From NCBI GenBank assembly GCA_947165145.1, contig CAMUZG010000001.1:1-64000 (forward strand): 64,000 bases of DNA. Reading direction: 5' to 3'. The first letter of the stretch is position 1; every line of letters starts with the position of its first letter. Below, in pieces: positions 8,830 to 17,303 of the stretch. This DNA is from an uncultured Selenomonadales bacterium. Its GTDB lineage: Bacteria > Bacillota > Negativicutes > Selenomonadales > Selenomonadaceae. Made by a program: the position numbers and the translations under genes. The notes under the pieces were generated by a model. It saw nothing but the letters and a program-made list of their open reading frames with translations, was not told the DNA's origin and made no database searches.

Positions 8830-9870
8830 ATGAAAATCTTCGCATATGGTGAGCCTGACCAAGACGCAAAGAACTTTGTTATAGAGTCGCTCAAAGATCA
8901 CGTGTCTAGATTCTGTTACAGCTGGTTCGATGATTGTAACCTTACTCGGCTGGCGCATGTGCCTACGTATCTGATGACGGCAGATGAACAGGAGGCATTT
9001 CAGCGCGGCAAACGGCTATTAACTCTGCAACGTGGCGATTGGATTTTACACAAGAACGTTCCGGAGCGCGGAATCGTAACTGCAGTACGTATCTGTAGCG
9101 ATTATTTCTACGAAGCAAATCCAAAGCCCTTGAATGCCGCCGGTCGTCAAGACGCTAGGCACTGCTTCAAAGTAGACAAAATTTTTTCCTTCCGCCGCGA
9201 TGATGTAAACCCGACTTTTGGCAGAAAGTTGCGCGTTATGGGGTCGCTTTATCAAATCAAGCCCGAAAAACTTTTCTACGAATCAATGCAAGCGTTGGGC
9301 ATGCCGTTCGACCAATTAGACTGCGACGCCGCAAAAAATTTGGGCGTAATTCTGTCAACTTCGCTCATGAACACGAACAACTCATGCACGACCTTTAAAA
9401 GCTCGCCGCAACAGACGACAAATTTTAATTCGCCGCTCCAAAAAATATCGGCAATCCAAGAAAATTATTTCAACGAGCTACTGAAAATTTTCTGCAACCT
9501 GCCGCCCGACGATACGTCCCGCAAAGAAGTTCTCAAAAATATTTTCGAGACATTGCAAACGTTTTCGCCCGACGCGCTCAAAAAAATAATTTCGGAACTG
9601 TTCACCAAGAACGGCTACCGCTTGATCGACGACGAAACGGATTTGGTTTTTGAGCTGTTTTCAGAACACGAACCCATGCACGACCTTTACAAGCTCGCCG
9701 ATGAGCCGCAGAAAATTTTCGTACACGTGAACAGTAGCCCCGATCTGCCGCCGAACGGAGACATTCACATTGTCGTTGACTTGACTGGGACGCTTGAAAA
9801 ATATGACGGGATTATCCTCGTCGATGCCGAAACTTTTGTAAATTTTCTTGCCCGCCATGGTATGCGCTAA
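8830..9870 (+). CDS. Unknown protein, N-terminal beta-rich domain and possible Mrr-like C-terminus
   Basis: A 346-residue protein with AAAGGAG upstream. I do not recognise the family with confidence. Residues 1 to about 150 form one domain (QRGDWILHKNVPERGIV, then FRRDDVNPTFGRKLRVMGSL) that resembles N-terminal domains of some restriction-endonuclease-like proteins. A Ser/Thr/Asn-rich linker follows. The C-terminal 120 residues (LKKIISELFTKNGYRLID) recall the start of an Mrr-type nuclease fold, but the expected D...ExK residues are not evident. It shares a strong promoter with the tandem FtsZ-like gene 6 nt downstream, so the two products probably act together. Confidence 0.6.
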   Translation: MKIFAYGEPDQDAKNFVIESLKDHVSRFCYSWFDDCNLTRLAHVPTYLMTADEQEAFQRGKRLLTLQRGDWILHKNVPERGIVTAVRICSDYFYEANPKPLNAAGRQDARHCFKVDKIFSFRRDDVNPTFGRKLRVMGSLYQIKPEKLFYESMQALGMPFDQLDCDAAKNLGVILSTSLMNTNNSCTTFKSSPQQTTNFNSPLQKISAIQENYFNELLKIFCNLPPDDTSRKEVLKNIFETLQTFSPDALKKIISELFTKNGYRLIDDETDLVFELFSEHEPMHDLYKLADEPQKIFVHVNSSPDLPPNGDIHIVVDLTGTLEKYDGIILVDAETFVNFLARHGMR

Positions 9871-9876
9871 ACTGGG

Positions 9877-11619
9877 GTGATTGCGTTGAGTGATTTTATT
9901 TCGATAAAAATTATTGGAATAGGCTCAAGCGGAACGAGTGTTTTAAACTATTTCAGCGACGTTGGTCACGATATTTTTCCCGAACGATTTATTGTTTCCG
10001 ACGAAAACGATGTTGCCGGCTTGCAAGCTTTTGTTGACCATTGCGATTGGTTGTTCGTGATTATGGACGTTAAGGATTTGGAACTTGCTAAGAAGGTCGC
10101 CAATATTATTGAGAAATCAAAGCCTCCAAAGAATCTATTAGGTTACCAATTTCCGATAACAACGTTTTTGATTTTGTGTACGACCGCTGATGACGTTCGA
10201 CTTGCCGATATTCCCGACAACTTCTGCACGTGGATAATTTTGCCGGAAAATAAAATCGCCGCGATTGGCTTGACGAGCAACGAGCTGATATATCGGATTA
10301 TAAGCGTGAATGTAAGTCTGGTTATGACTGTAAATATGAGCGAAATTCACTCACCCGCAGATGTAGACAGGATTGACTCACTGAGTCGTCGTGAAAGAAA
10401 CTATGTTGCCGGCATGGATATTATCGATGTTATGGAGACAATAGGAAATTTCGGCAGAGCGTATATCGGCTTCGGAACAAGTCTTGACGCTGAAAATAAT
10501 TCAATTCAAGCCGTGAAAAATGCGTTGCAGTCGCCGTTGTTTATTGAGAATATTCGATACGCCAAAAAAGGTTTGCTCGTATTTGTCGTGAAGAGTCGTG
10601 AATCTGTTGATATGATGAAGGTGATTGAAGCAGCCGCTTTTTTAGAAGAACTTATGTATCCTGAATATGATTGGCGTCTTTTATTGCAAGTACTTATTGA
10701 TGAAACTTACTGTGACGGTGTGACGGCGTTTATGCTTGCGACAAATTTTGATTTTTGTAATGGTGAAGATGAATTCCGCGACAAATTTTTTTCGGGGATA
10801 AAGATTGTGGGAATAGGCGAGACGGGAGCAAGTGCGTTGGACTATTTTGGCAAGGTCGCCGACGATATTTTCCCTGACCGCTTGATTATCTCCGACAAAG
10901 ACGCCAACTCGCAAAACCCATTTGCCTTATTAGCAACAATTTCACATTTTGTTAACGGAACAAGCTGGCTGTTTGTGATTATGGACGTTGAGGATTTGGA
11001 ACTTGCCAAGAAGGTCGCCAAAATTGTTGAGAGCTCAAAAAACTTATCGTCAGCTCCTTCGTACGATGAATTCAAATTGCCGTTGGTAACTTTTCTGATT
11101 TTGTGCCCGACCGCTGACGACGTTCGACTTGCCGATATTCCCGACAACTTTGGCACGTGGGTAGTCTTGCCTAAAGATAAAATCGACGCGATTGGTTTGA
11201 CGAATGACGAAGCGATATATCGAGTCGTGAACATGACGACAAGTATAGCTTCGCTTAAGAAAAATTGCGGTAATATGATCGGCATGGATTTTGCTGAGCT
11301 TCCAAGAACGATAGGAAATTTCGGCAGGGCGTGTATCGGGTTCGGCACAAGTCTTGACGCTGAAAATAATTCAATTCAAGCCGTGAAAAAAGCGTTGAAG
11401 TCGCCGTTGTTTATCGAGGATATTGGAAAAGCCAAAAAAGCCTTGCTCGTGTTTATCGGAGGAGTGGACTTTCTTAATATGCTGGAGGCTAATGAAGCAT
11501 CCACTTTTTTAGAAGAACTTATGTATCCTGAAGATGATTGGCGTTGTTTATTGCAAGTCGACGTTGACGAAACTGCTGCTGACGGTGTAACGGCATTTAT
11601 ATTTGCTACAAATTTTTGA
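9877..11619 (+). CDS. Tandem FtsZ-like (tubulin-fold) protein with degenerate GTP-binding loops
   Basis: Up to 580 residues. GTG 9877 or TTG 9886 can start it; TTG has GGGGTG at better spacing. Two homologous halves (about 9-296 and 307-580) each follow FtsZ order: IKIIGIGSSG / IKIVGIGETG for the first nucleotide loop, a WLFVIMDV strand, an ILCTTADDVRL strand (FtsZ VVTKPF), LPENKI / LPKDKI (FtsZ IPNDKL), and a C-terminal block GFGTSLDAENNSIQAV followed by SPLFIE and KGLLVF. The tubulin signature GGGTGTG is replaced by DVKDLEL / DVEDLEL, so GTP hydrolysis is unlikely. The halves share long near-identical DNA runs, showing internal duplication. No FtsA/ZipA-binding tail is present. Probably a pseudo-GTPase scaffold; function unknown. 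Confidence 0.75.
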   Translation: MIALSDFISIKIIGIGSSGTSVLNYFSDVGHDIFPERFIVSDENDVAGLQAFVDHCDWLFVIMDVKDLELAKKVANIIEKSKPPKNLLGYQFPITTFLILCTTADDVRLADIPDNFCTWIILPENKIAAIGLTSNELIYRIISVNVSLVMTVNMSEIHSPADVDRIDSLSRRERNYVAGMDIIDVMETIGNFGRAYIGFGTSLDAENNSIQAVKNALQSPLFIENIRYAKKGLLVFVVKSRESVDMMKVIEAAAFLEELMYPEYDWRLLLQVLIDETYCDGVTAFMLATNFDFCNGEDEFRDKFFSGIKIVGIGETGASALDYFGKVADDIFPDRLIISDKDANSQNPFALLATISHFVNGTSWLFVIMDVEDLELAKKVAKIVESSKNLSSAPSYDEFKLPLVTFLILCPTADDVRLADIPDNFGTWVVLPKDKIDAIGLTNDEAIYRVVNMTTSIASLKKNCGNMIGMDFAELPRTIGNFGRACIGFGTSLDAENNSIQAVKKALKSPLFIEDIGKAKKALLVFIGGVDFLNMLEANEASTFLEELMYPEDDWRCLLQVDVDETAADGVTAFIFATNF

Positions 11620-11623
11620 ACAA

Positions 11624-11657
11624 AAAATCCCGACAGAAATTTTGTCGGGAAATTTTT
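11624..11657. terminator. Bidirectional terminator
   Basis: The stem ATCCCGACA/TGTCGGGA with flanking A- and T-runs lies between the converging FtsZ-like gene and sdhB. Confidence 0.85.
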
Positions 11658-11673
11658 TTGCGTTGAGCCGAAT

Positions 11674-12420
11674 TCAGTTGTTGAAGATATTTTTCAAAGC
11701 TTGAATGTTCACGTCGCGATTGAGTTGCGCAAGGTACGTCGTGAGCTTGATTGACTTCGGACAGACTTCGACGCAGTTTTGAGAATTGCCGCAACTGGTG
11801 ATGCCGCCCTTCTCCATGAGGACATTCAAACGTTTCGGAGCGTCGAATTTGCCGAGCGGGTGCAGATTGAACAGGTAAGCTTGAACAGTCGGCGCGGGAC
11901 CAATGAAGTCCGATTGCGGTCCGACGTTCGGGCAAGCTTCCAAGCAACAGCCGCACGTCATGCAGTGAGAAATTTCGTAGGCAGTCGCGGCAGTGTATGG
12001 ATTTTGAATCGGTGCGTCGCGATTGTCCCACGAGCCGTCAAGCTCAACCCAACCTTGAATTCGTTTGAGAGCCTCGAACATGCGTGAACGGTCAATCAGC
12101 AGATCGCGGATAACAGGGAACGTCCGCGCAGGTTGCAGTTTAATCGGTTGCTTGAGGTTGTCGATAAGCGCACAGCACGCTTGCTGAGCTTTGCCGTTGA
12201 TGACCATCATGCACGCGCCGCAGACTTTTTCCAAGCAGTTGCATTCCCACACGACGGGCGGAACTTTTTTGCCGTCGACAGTGACGGGATTTTTTTGAAT
12301 CTCCATGAGCGAGGCGACGACGTTCAAGCCAGGGCGATATTCCACGTCGAATTCCTGCGTGTACGGCTTTTCGTTCGGACCGTCCTGCCGCTCAATTATG
12401 AATCTGACTTTTTCAGCCAT
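11674..12420 (-). CDS. sdhB: Succinate dehydrogenase/fumarate reductase iron-sulfur subunit
   Basis: A 248-residue electron-transfer subunit. The [2Fe-2S] ligands are in CNCLEKVCGAC plus a later Cys. The C-terminal ferredoxin domain has CMTCGCCLEACPNV and CGNSQNCVEVCPKS for the [4Fe-4S] and [3Fe-4S] clusters. It carries electrons between flavoprotein SdhA and the membrane cytochrome b subunit. It is the last gene of sdhC-sdhA-sdhB (12-nt gap after sdhA), with a GGAG site before the ATG. In a fermenting anaerobe the complex may run mainly as fumarate reductase; sequence alone does not decide. Confidence 0.95.
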   Translation of the reverse strand: MAEKVRFIIERQDGPNEKPYTQEFDVEYRPGLNVVASLMEIQKNPVTVDGKKVPPVVWECNCLEKVCGACMMVINGKAQQACCALIDNLKQPIKLQPARTFPVIRDLLIDRSRMFEALKRIQGWVELDGSWDNRDAPIQNPYTAATAYEISHCMTCGCCLEACPNVGPQSDFIGPAPTVQAYLFNLHPLGKFDAPKRLNVLMEKGGITSCGNSQNCVEVCPKSIKLTTYLAQLNRDVNIQALKNIFNN

Positions 12421-12432
12421 GTTAAATCTCCT

Positions 12433-14244
12433 TTACTCTTTCTTCGCGACGGCGTAGTTGCGGGCGCGCGGCTTAATCAGCGAGTGATCGAATTCGCGGT
12501 AAGTGACAATCGGTTCCTCGGTTTTGGTGTCGTAGTTGACAATCGTGGTGAACATGAAGTTCTTGTCGTCGCGTCCCATGAAAACGAGTTCGCCGTCTTT
12601 ATCGTGTTTCTGCTTGCCGTTTTCGAGAACAATTTTAGCGTGAGCACCGCGAGATTCGTCGCGCATACGTGCACCTTTCGTGATTGCCATTGCGTAAAGA
12701 ATCATGTTGCGGAGCTGGCGAACGAACATTGCCTCTTGATTGGCGACGTTGCCGCGGTCGGTGATGCCGATGTCGTCCCAACGTTTGAGAATTTTTTTGA
12801 GCTCAACCAAGCAGGCGTCGAGACCGTTATTGTCGCGCTCAATCGCAACGTATTTGTACATGAGGTCGCCCATTTCGTGGTGGAGCCTGTGAGCATTCTC
12901 AGAGCCGTTCATCTGCAAGATTTTATCGTACTCGTTCTGAACTTCTTTTCTTGCGGCTTCGAGTTCGTCGTCAGTGAGTTCGGAACCTTTGTTGCCCGTG
13001 CGAGCCCATTTCATAGCTTCAGGACCGCTGACAGTGCCGGAATACGCCGCGCTAAGCAGTGAGTTTGCGCCAAGACGATTTGCGCCGTGATATTGGTAAT
13101 CGCATTCGCCCGACGCCATCAAGCCAGGAATGTTCGTGAAATGCTGTCTGTCAACCCAAATTCCGCCCATCGAGTAATGGACGCTGGGGAAAATTTCCAT
13201 GGGAACTTTGCGCGGATCTTGTCCGACGAATTCGCTGTACATCTCCAAAATACCGCCGAGTTTGCGCAGGAGATAATCGCCGTCAATGTGCGACAAGTCG
13301 AGATAAACGCGGTTTTCGCCGTTGATACCGAGACCCATGTGCACGCAGACTTTGTAAATCGCGCGGCTTGCAACGTCACGCGGAACGAGATTGCCGTAAG
13401 CAGGATACATTTCCTCAAGGAAGTACCAAGGTTTGCCGTCTTTGTAGACCCAAACGCGACCGCCTTCGCCGCGACAAGCTTCGGACATAAGACGATTTTT
13501 ATCGGAGCCAGGAATTGCCGTCGGGTGAATTTGAATGAATTCGGGATTAGCAATTTCTGCGCCCTGCTGATAGACTGCACTGACCGCCGAGCCGTTGCAA
13601 ATTGTCGACGCCGTGCAACGACCGAACACTTGACCGGGACCGCCAGTCGCAAGAATGACAGTATCTGCGCGGAAAGATTTAATCTCCATGGTGTTCATCG
13701 ATTGTGCGACGATACCGCGGCAAATGCCTTCGCGATTTTTGATAATCTTGACGAATTCCCAGAACTCGTATTTTTTGACGGAGCCTTTGACTTCCCAACG
13801 ACGAACCTGTTCATCAAGCGCGTAGAGAATTTGTTGACCGGTCGTAGAGCCCGCAAAGCAAGTACGTTTATTTTTCTGACCGCCGAAATTGCGCAAGTCG
13901 AGAGTGCCTTCAGGTGTACGCGTGAAGGGGACGCCCATTCTGTCAAGCATTTTGATAAGTTTCGGAGCAGCCTCGACCATACCTTTAACAGCAATTTGGT
14001 CAGCGAGAAAGTCGCCGCCGTAAACCGTGTCGTCGAAATGCTCGTAAACGCTGTCGTGTTCGCCTTTGGTGTCCATGCAGGCGTTCATGCCGCCCTGTGC
14101 GCAGAGTGAATGCGAACGTTTGACGGGGCAGTAGCTGAACAGCAGAACTTCGCCGCCGAGTTCGCAAACTTTAATCGTGGCAAGCAAGCCGCTAATGCCG
14201 CCGCCGACGATGATAATTTGTTTCTTACTCATATCTTTTGCCAT
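12433..14244 (-). CDS. sdhA: Succinate dehydrogenase/fumarate reductase flavoprotein subunit
   Basis: FAD-dependent catalytic subunit of 603 residues from ATG 14244 (GGGAGA upstream; a TTG at 14259 overlaps that site). The dinucleotide-binding loop IIVGGGISGLLATIK, the FAD-attachment region SHSLCAQGGMNACMD and the active-site segments HPTAIPGSDKN and HYSMGGIWVD are intact. It lies 15 nt after sdhC. Long open frames on the opposite strand here are shadows of its GC-rich codons. Confidence 0.96.
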   Translation of the reverse strand: MAKDMSKKQIIIVGGGISGLLATIKVCELGGEVLLFSYCPVKRSHSLCAQGGMNACMDTKGEHDSVYEHFDDTVYGGDFLADQIAVKGMVEAAPKLIKMLDRMGVPFTRTPEGTLDLRNFGGQKNKRTCFAGSTTGQQILYALDEQVRRWEVKGSVKKYEFWEFVKIIKNREGICRGIVAQSMNTMEIKSFRADTVILATGGPGQVFGRCTASTICNGSAVSAVYQQGAEIANPEFIQIHPTAIPGSDKNRLMSEACRGEGGRVWVYKDGKPWYFLEEMYPAYGNLVPRDVASRAIYKVCVHMGLGINGENRVYLDLSHIDGDYLLRKLGGILEMYSEFVGQDPRKVPMEIFPSVHYSMGGIWVDRQHFTNIPGLMASGECDYQYHGANRLGANSLLSAAYSGTVSGPEAMKWARTGNKGSELTDDELEAARKEVQNEYDKILQMNGSENAHRLHHEMGDLMYKYVAIERDNNGLDACLVELKKILKRWDDIGITDRGNVANQEAMFVRQLRNMILYAMAITKGARMRDESRGAHAKIVLENGKQKHDKDGELVFMGRDDKNFMFTTIVNYDTKTEEPIVTYREFDHSLIKPRARNYAVAKKE

Positions 14245-14259
14245 AATCGAATCTCCCAA

Positions 14260-14883
14260 TCAGTACATGAAGTAACTAGCCATGAAGACGACAGTCACGG
14301 CGCACAATGCCGCGCAGAGCAACATGCTGACGATGCTGATTGCGTTTTGCGCACGCGGTCCTTTGGTGATGCCCCATGTCATACAGAAGGTCGTAATGCC
14401 GTTGCAGAAGTGGAAAATTGCCGCCCACATGCCCAAAATATAAAGCACGACGACCACGGGATTTTGGAAGAAGTTTTGCAACAGTTCAAAGGAAATCGGT
14501 GTGCCGGTGATACCTTTGACGTAGAAGCGCAGATAGCCGACGTGCCAAATCAGAAAGACGACCAAGAACCACGCCGTCCAACGTTGCAGGGCGAAATTTT
14601 TGTTGCGGAGGTAGCCGTACTCGCAAGGATTGTTCTTTGCCTGCAGTGCGATGTAAATGCCATAAATTCCGTGGAACAAAAGCGGAACCGCGATGCCGCC
14701 GAGTTCGAGCCCCATGAAAATCGGTTTGGGAATAAGCTCCATCATTTCGAGCGCGGTGTTGAGTCCCTGCGGTCCTAAAATTGCCATTGAGTTCGTGAAA
14801 ATGTGTTCAAACAGCACCATGCCCAAGACGAGCAAGCCGCAAAGGGAGTGCAGTCGCCGCAGATAAAAAGTTGTATGAAACAT
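14260..14883 (-). CDS. sdhC: Succinate dehydrogenase cytochrome b558 subunit
   Basis: A 207-residue membrane anchor with five predicted helices. His residues in LRRLHSLCG, FEHIF, FHGIYG and IWHVGYLRF can bind two haems b, as in the single-subunit di-haem anchors of the Bacillus/Wolinella type. It exchanges electrons with menaquinone, which this organism probably makes by the futalosine route (mqnA at 46746). It starts 97 nt downstream of fumB, after an inverted AGGTTAT repeat, with GGAGG at good spacing. Confidence 0.93.
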   Translation of the reverse strand: MFHTTFYLRRLHSLCGLLVLGMVLFEHIFTNSMAILGPQGLNTALEMMELIPKPIFMGLELGGIAVPLLFHGIYGIYIALQAKNNPCEYGYLRNKNFALQRWTAWFLVVFLIWHVGYLRFYVKGITGTPISFELLQNFFQNPVVVVLYILGMWAAIFHFCNGITTFCMTWGITKGPRAQNAISIVSMLLCAALCAVTVVFMASYFMY

Positions 14884-14901
14884 TGTGACCTCCTTGTTTT
14901 G

Positions 14902-14975
14902 TAGGTTATTAGGTTACTAGGGAATTAGGTTATTAGAAGAAGAGTCCACTATTAACCTAATAACCTAATAACCTA
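14902..14975. repeat. Inverted short repeats of an AGGTTAT unit
   Basis: TAGGTTATTAGGTTA at 902-916 (of 14 kb) is the exact reverse complement of 14961-14975, and also of the overlapping 14953-14967. A further copy, AATTAGGTTATTAG, lies between. The array fills the fumB-sdhC gap and can fold into a long stem in the operon mRNA. It resembles the GGAATT and AGCT repeat arrays elsewhere in the window. Confidence 0.75.
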
Positions 14976-14980
14976 TTCAC

Positions 14981-15553
14981 CTAAATTTGATTGATGTCGA
15001 AGTGGCGATAATCTTTCTGACCGATTTCGTAGAAGTTGTTGCCTTCGCAGTCGATGACGACAATCGCGGGGAAGTCGACGACTTCAAGCGCGGCAACAGC
15101 TTCGGGACCAAGTTCGGGATAAGCCAGCACGGTATAACTTTTGACGGATTTTGCGATGAGAGCAGCTGCTCCGCCGACCGCAGCAAAATAAGTTGCGCCG
15201 TTCTTCTTCATTGCCTCGACAACTTCTTTTGTGCGCGAACCTTTGCCGACCATGCCTTTGATACCTTGATCAAGCATTGTAGGAGTATAAGCGTCCATGC
15301 GACCAGAAGTCGTCGGACCGCACGAACCAATCGGATCACCAGGCTTTGCGGGCGTGGGACCGAGATAATAAACAATTTGATTAGTCCAGTCGACGGGCAA
15401 TTTTTCGCCGCGAGCAAGAGCTTCCGTCATGACTTTGTGAGCGGCGTCGCGTGCGCTGATAATCGTGCCGGTGATGAGAACGCTGTCGCCCGCTTTGAGT
15501 TTGCGCGACATTTCCTCAGTAAACGGCGTGGTGATTCTGATGCTTTCAGCCAT
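14981..15553 (-). CDS. fumB: Fumarate hydratase class I, beta (C-terminal) subunit
   Basis: A 190-residue subunit of the two-part oxygen-labile fumarase that interconverts malate and fumarate. Motifs are GDSVLITGTIISARDAAHK, GPTTSGRMD and KGMVGKGSRT. ATG 15553 has AAAGGAGAG upstream; an in-frame extension to 15664 overlaps the alpha-subunit gene and has no ribosome site. It pairs with the alpha gene 26 nt upstream and sits in front of the sdh genes, forming the malate-to-succinate branch. Tartrate dehydratase is the main alternative; the sdh context favours fumarase. Confidence 0.92.
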   Translation of the reverse strand: MAESIRITTPFTEEMSRKLKAGDSVLITGTIISARDAAHKVMTEALARGEKLPVDWTNQIVYYLGPTPAKPGDPIGSCGPTTSGRMDAYTPTMLDQGIKGMVGKGSRTKEVVEAMKKNGATYFAAVGGAAALIAKSVKSYTVLAYPELGPEAVAALEVVDFPAIVVIDCEGNNFYEIGQKDYRHFDINQI

Positions 15554-15579
15554 CTGGTAATCTCTCCTTTGCAAAAAAA

Positions 15580-16422
15580 TTACAGTACGCGGTGAGAATG
15601 ACGCATTGCATGACAACAAATCGTGACGGCGACGGGCAAGCCTGCAATGTGCGTCGGTGCCCATTCGATGTTGACGGCAAGTGCTGATGTTGTGCCGCCG
15701 AGTTGCGGACCAATACCCGTGGCGTTAATCATGTCTAACAGCTCCTGCTCAAGCTTAGCGTATTCGGGCATTGGATTACGTTCGTCGATTGAACGCGTCA
15801 ACGCTTTTTTCGACAAAAGTGCCGCTCTGTCCATTGTGCCACCGATACCGACACCAACGACCATCGGCGGACAAGGATTCATGCTCGCGTGCAGGATAAT
15901 TTCCATGACAGCTTTTTTGACACCGCGAACGCCATCAGCGGGCACGAGCATTTTGATTCCCGATTTGTTTTCGGAACCAAAACCTTTCGGCGCAACGGTG
16001 ATGCTCAACTTGTCGCCAGAAACAATTTTGGTGTAGATGACGCCAGGCGTGTTGTTCTTGGTGTTGACGCGATTGAACAGCGGCTCGCCGACGACGGATT
16101 TGCGCAGATAGCCTTCGGTGTAGCCTTTAGCAATGCCCGCGTTGACAGCTTCTTCCAAATCGCCGCCGACAATGTGCAAGTCTTGTCCGACTTCGAGGAA
16201 AACGATTGTCATGCCCGTGTCTTGGCAGTAAGGACGATCTTCCGCCTTGGCAATTTCGGCGTTCTTGATGATTTGGTCAAGAACGATTTGTCCGACGGGC
16301 GATTGCTCAGTCTCGCGTCCGCGCTTGAGGGCACGATAGACATCGTCCGGCAGGTAGTACGCCGCCTCCTTGCACATTTCAGCGACGTTCTCGGTGATGA
16401 GTTTAACGTCCAGCTCTCTCAA
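15580..16422 (-). CDS. fumA: Fumarate hydratase class I, alpha (N-terminal) subunit
   Basis: A 280-residue catalytic subunit binding the [4Fe-4S] cluster, with Cys ligands expected in YCQDTG, NPCPP and near the C-terminus (ICCHAMRH). It opens MRELDVKLITENVAEMCKEAAYYLP and contains GTMDRAALLSKKAL. Start is TTG 16422 with GGAGGG upstream. It is the first gene of fumA-fumB-sdhC-sdhA-sdhB. Confidence 0.93.
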   Translation of the reverse strand: MRELDVKLITENVAEMCKEAAYYLPDDVYRALKRGRETEQSPVGQIVLDQIIKNAEIAKAEDRPYCQDTGMTIVFLEVGQDLHIVGGDLEEAVNAGIAKGYTEGYLRKSVVGEPLFNRVNTKNNTPGVIYTKIVSGDKLSITVAPKGFGSENKSGIKMLVPADGVRGVKKAVMEIILHASMNPCPPMVVGVGIGGTMDRAALLSKKALTRSIDERNPMPEYAKLEQELLDMINATGIGPQLGGTTSALAVNIEWAPTHIAGLPVAVTICCHAMRHSHRVL

Positions 16423-16613
16423 AGTAATCCCTCCTGAAATATTATTGCGGTCAAAAAAATTTTTTCGTCACTTGCGTTGCATATTTGCCGCGCCGTTTAA
16501 AATTCCTGCCGCAAGACCGTAAAATTTCGATATAGATAGACTCGGCAGGAAATTCGCACGCTTGACAGAATTTATAGCGCGCAAAAGTTTTCTGCTGCAC
16601 GGAGGAACAAGCG

Positions 16614-17291
16614 ATGAAGTATCGGCGGATATTGGCTATCGGCGACATGCACGGGAAATTTTCGCGCCTGTTGTCGCTCTTCCACAAAATAAATTTCGAC
16701 GAGAACGAAGACTTTTTGATCTTGCTCGGCGACTACATTGACCGCGGCGAAGAAAACATGCGTTGTTTCCGTTGGGCAATGGAGATGAGCGAAAAACCTA
16801 ACGTCATCGCTCTGCGCGGCAACCACGAACAAATGATGATGTATTACTACATGCTCGGCGGCACGGAAGGCTATATCTGGTTACCGAACGGCGGCAATAA
16901 GACTAAAGCGGAGTTCGACGAGTGGCGCAGACGTGACCCGACAGCTTATCATCGCGCACTGGAATTCATCGACAATCGCCCGCTCTATCATCAAATGTTC
17001 GTCGACGGCGAAGAATATATTTTCGTGCACGCAGGTTTGAAACCGGGCAAACCGCTTTCCGAACAGGACGGCGAGTCGTTGCTGTGGATTCGCGAAGAAT
17101 TTTACAACAAATACAGAGGCGCGGCTCACGTAATCTGCGGACACACGCCCACGCCGTTCATCAAACGCGATTGGTATTATCCGATTCGTCTGCCGAACAA
17201 AATCACGCTTATGGACACCGGCTCCTTCATGACTAACGGAAAAATTTCCTGCATCGACATCTTGACCGACGAAATTTGGCAAAGCGACTGA
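16614..17291 (+). CDS. PPP-family metallophosphatase (Ser/Thr phosphatase-like)
   Basis: A 225-residue protein with GGAGGAA upstream. It carries the full signature of the calcineurin-like PPP superfamily: GDMHG, GDYIDRGE, RGNHE, VHAG and CGHTP, so a two-metal centre and phosphatase activity are expected. Relatives include PrpA/PrpE-type protein phosphatases and ApaH-like Ap4A hydrolases, and the substrate cannot be decided here. It leads a three-gene operon with an FtsZ-like protein 12 nt downstream and an ADP-ribosylglycohydrolase after that, which suggests removal of a phosphate or nucleotide mark linked to those proteins. Confidence 0.88.
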   Translation: MKYRRILAIGDMHGKFSRLLSLFHKINFDENEDFLILLGDYIDRGEENMRCFRWAMEMSEKPNVIALRGNHEQMMMYYYMLGGTEGYIWLPNGGNKTKAEFDEWRRRDPTAYHRALEFIDNRPLYHQMFVDGEEYIFVHAGLKPGKPLSEQDGESLLWIREEFYNKYRGAAHVICGHTPTPFIKRDWYYPIRLPNKITLMDTGSFMTNGKISCIDILTDEIWQSD

Positions 17292-17303
17292 AAGGCGACT
17301 TCA

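Noticed and set aside
12133..14109. Long plus-strand frames opposite sdhA
   Set aside because: Their predicted products have no domain features and no ribosome sites; they are antisense shadows of a high-GC third-position gene.
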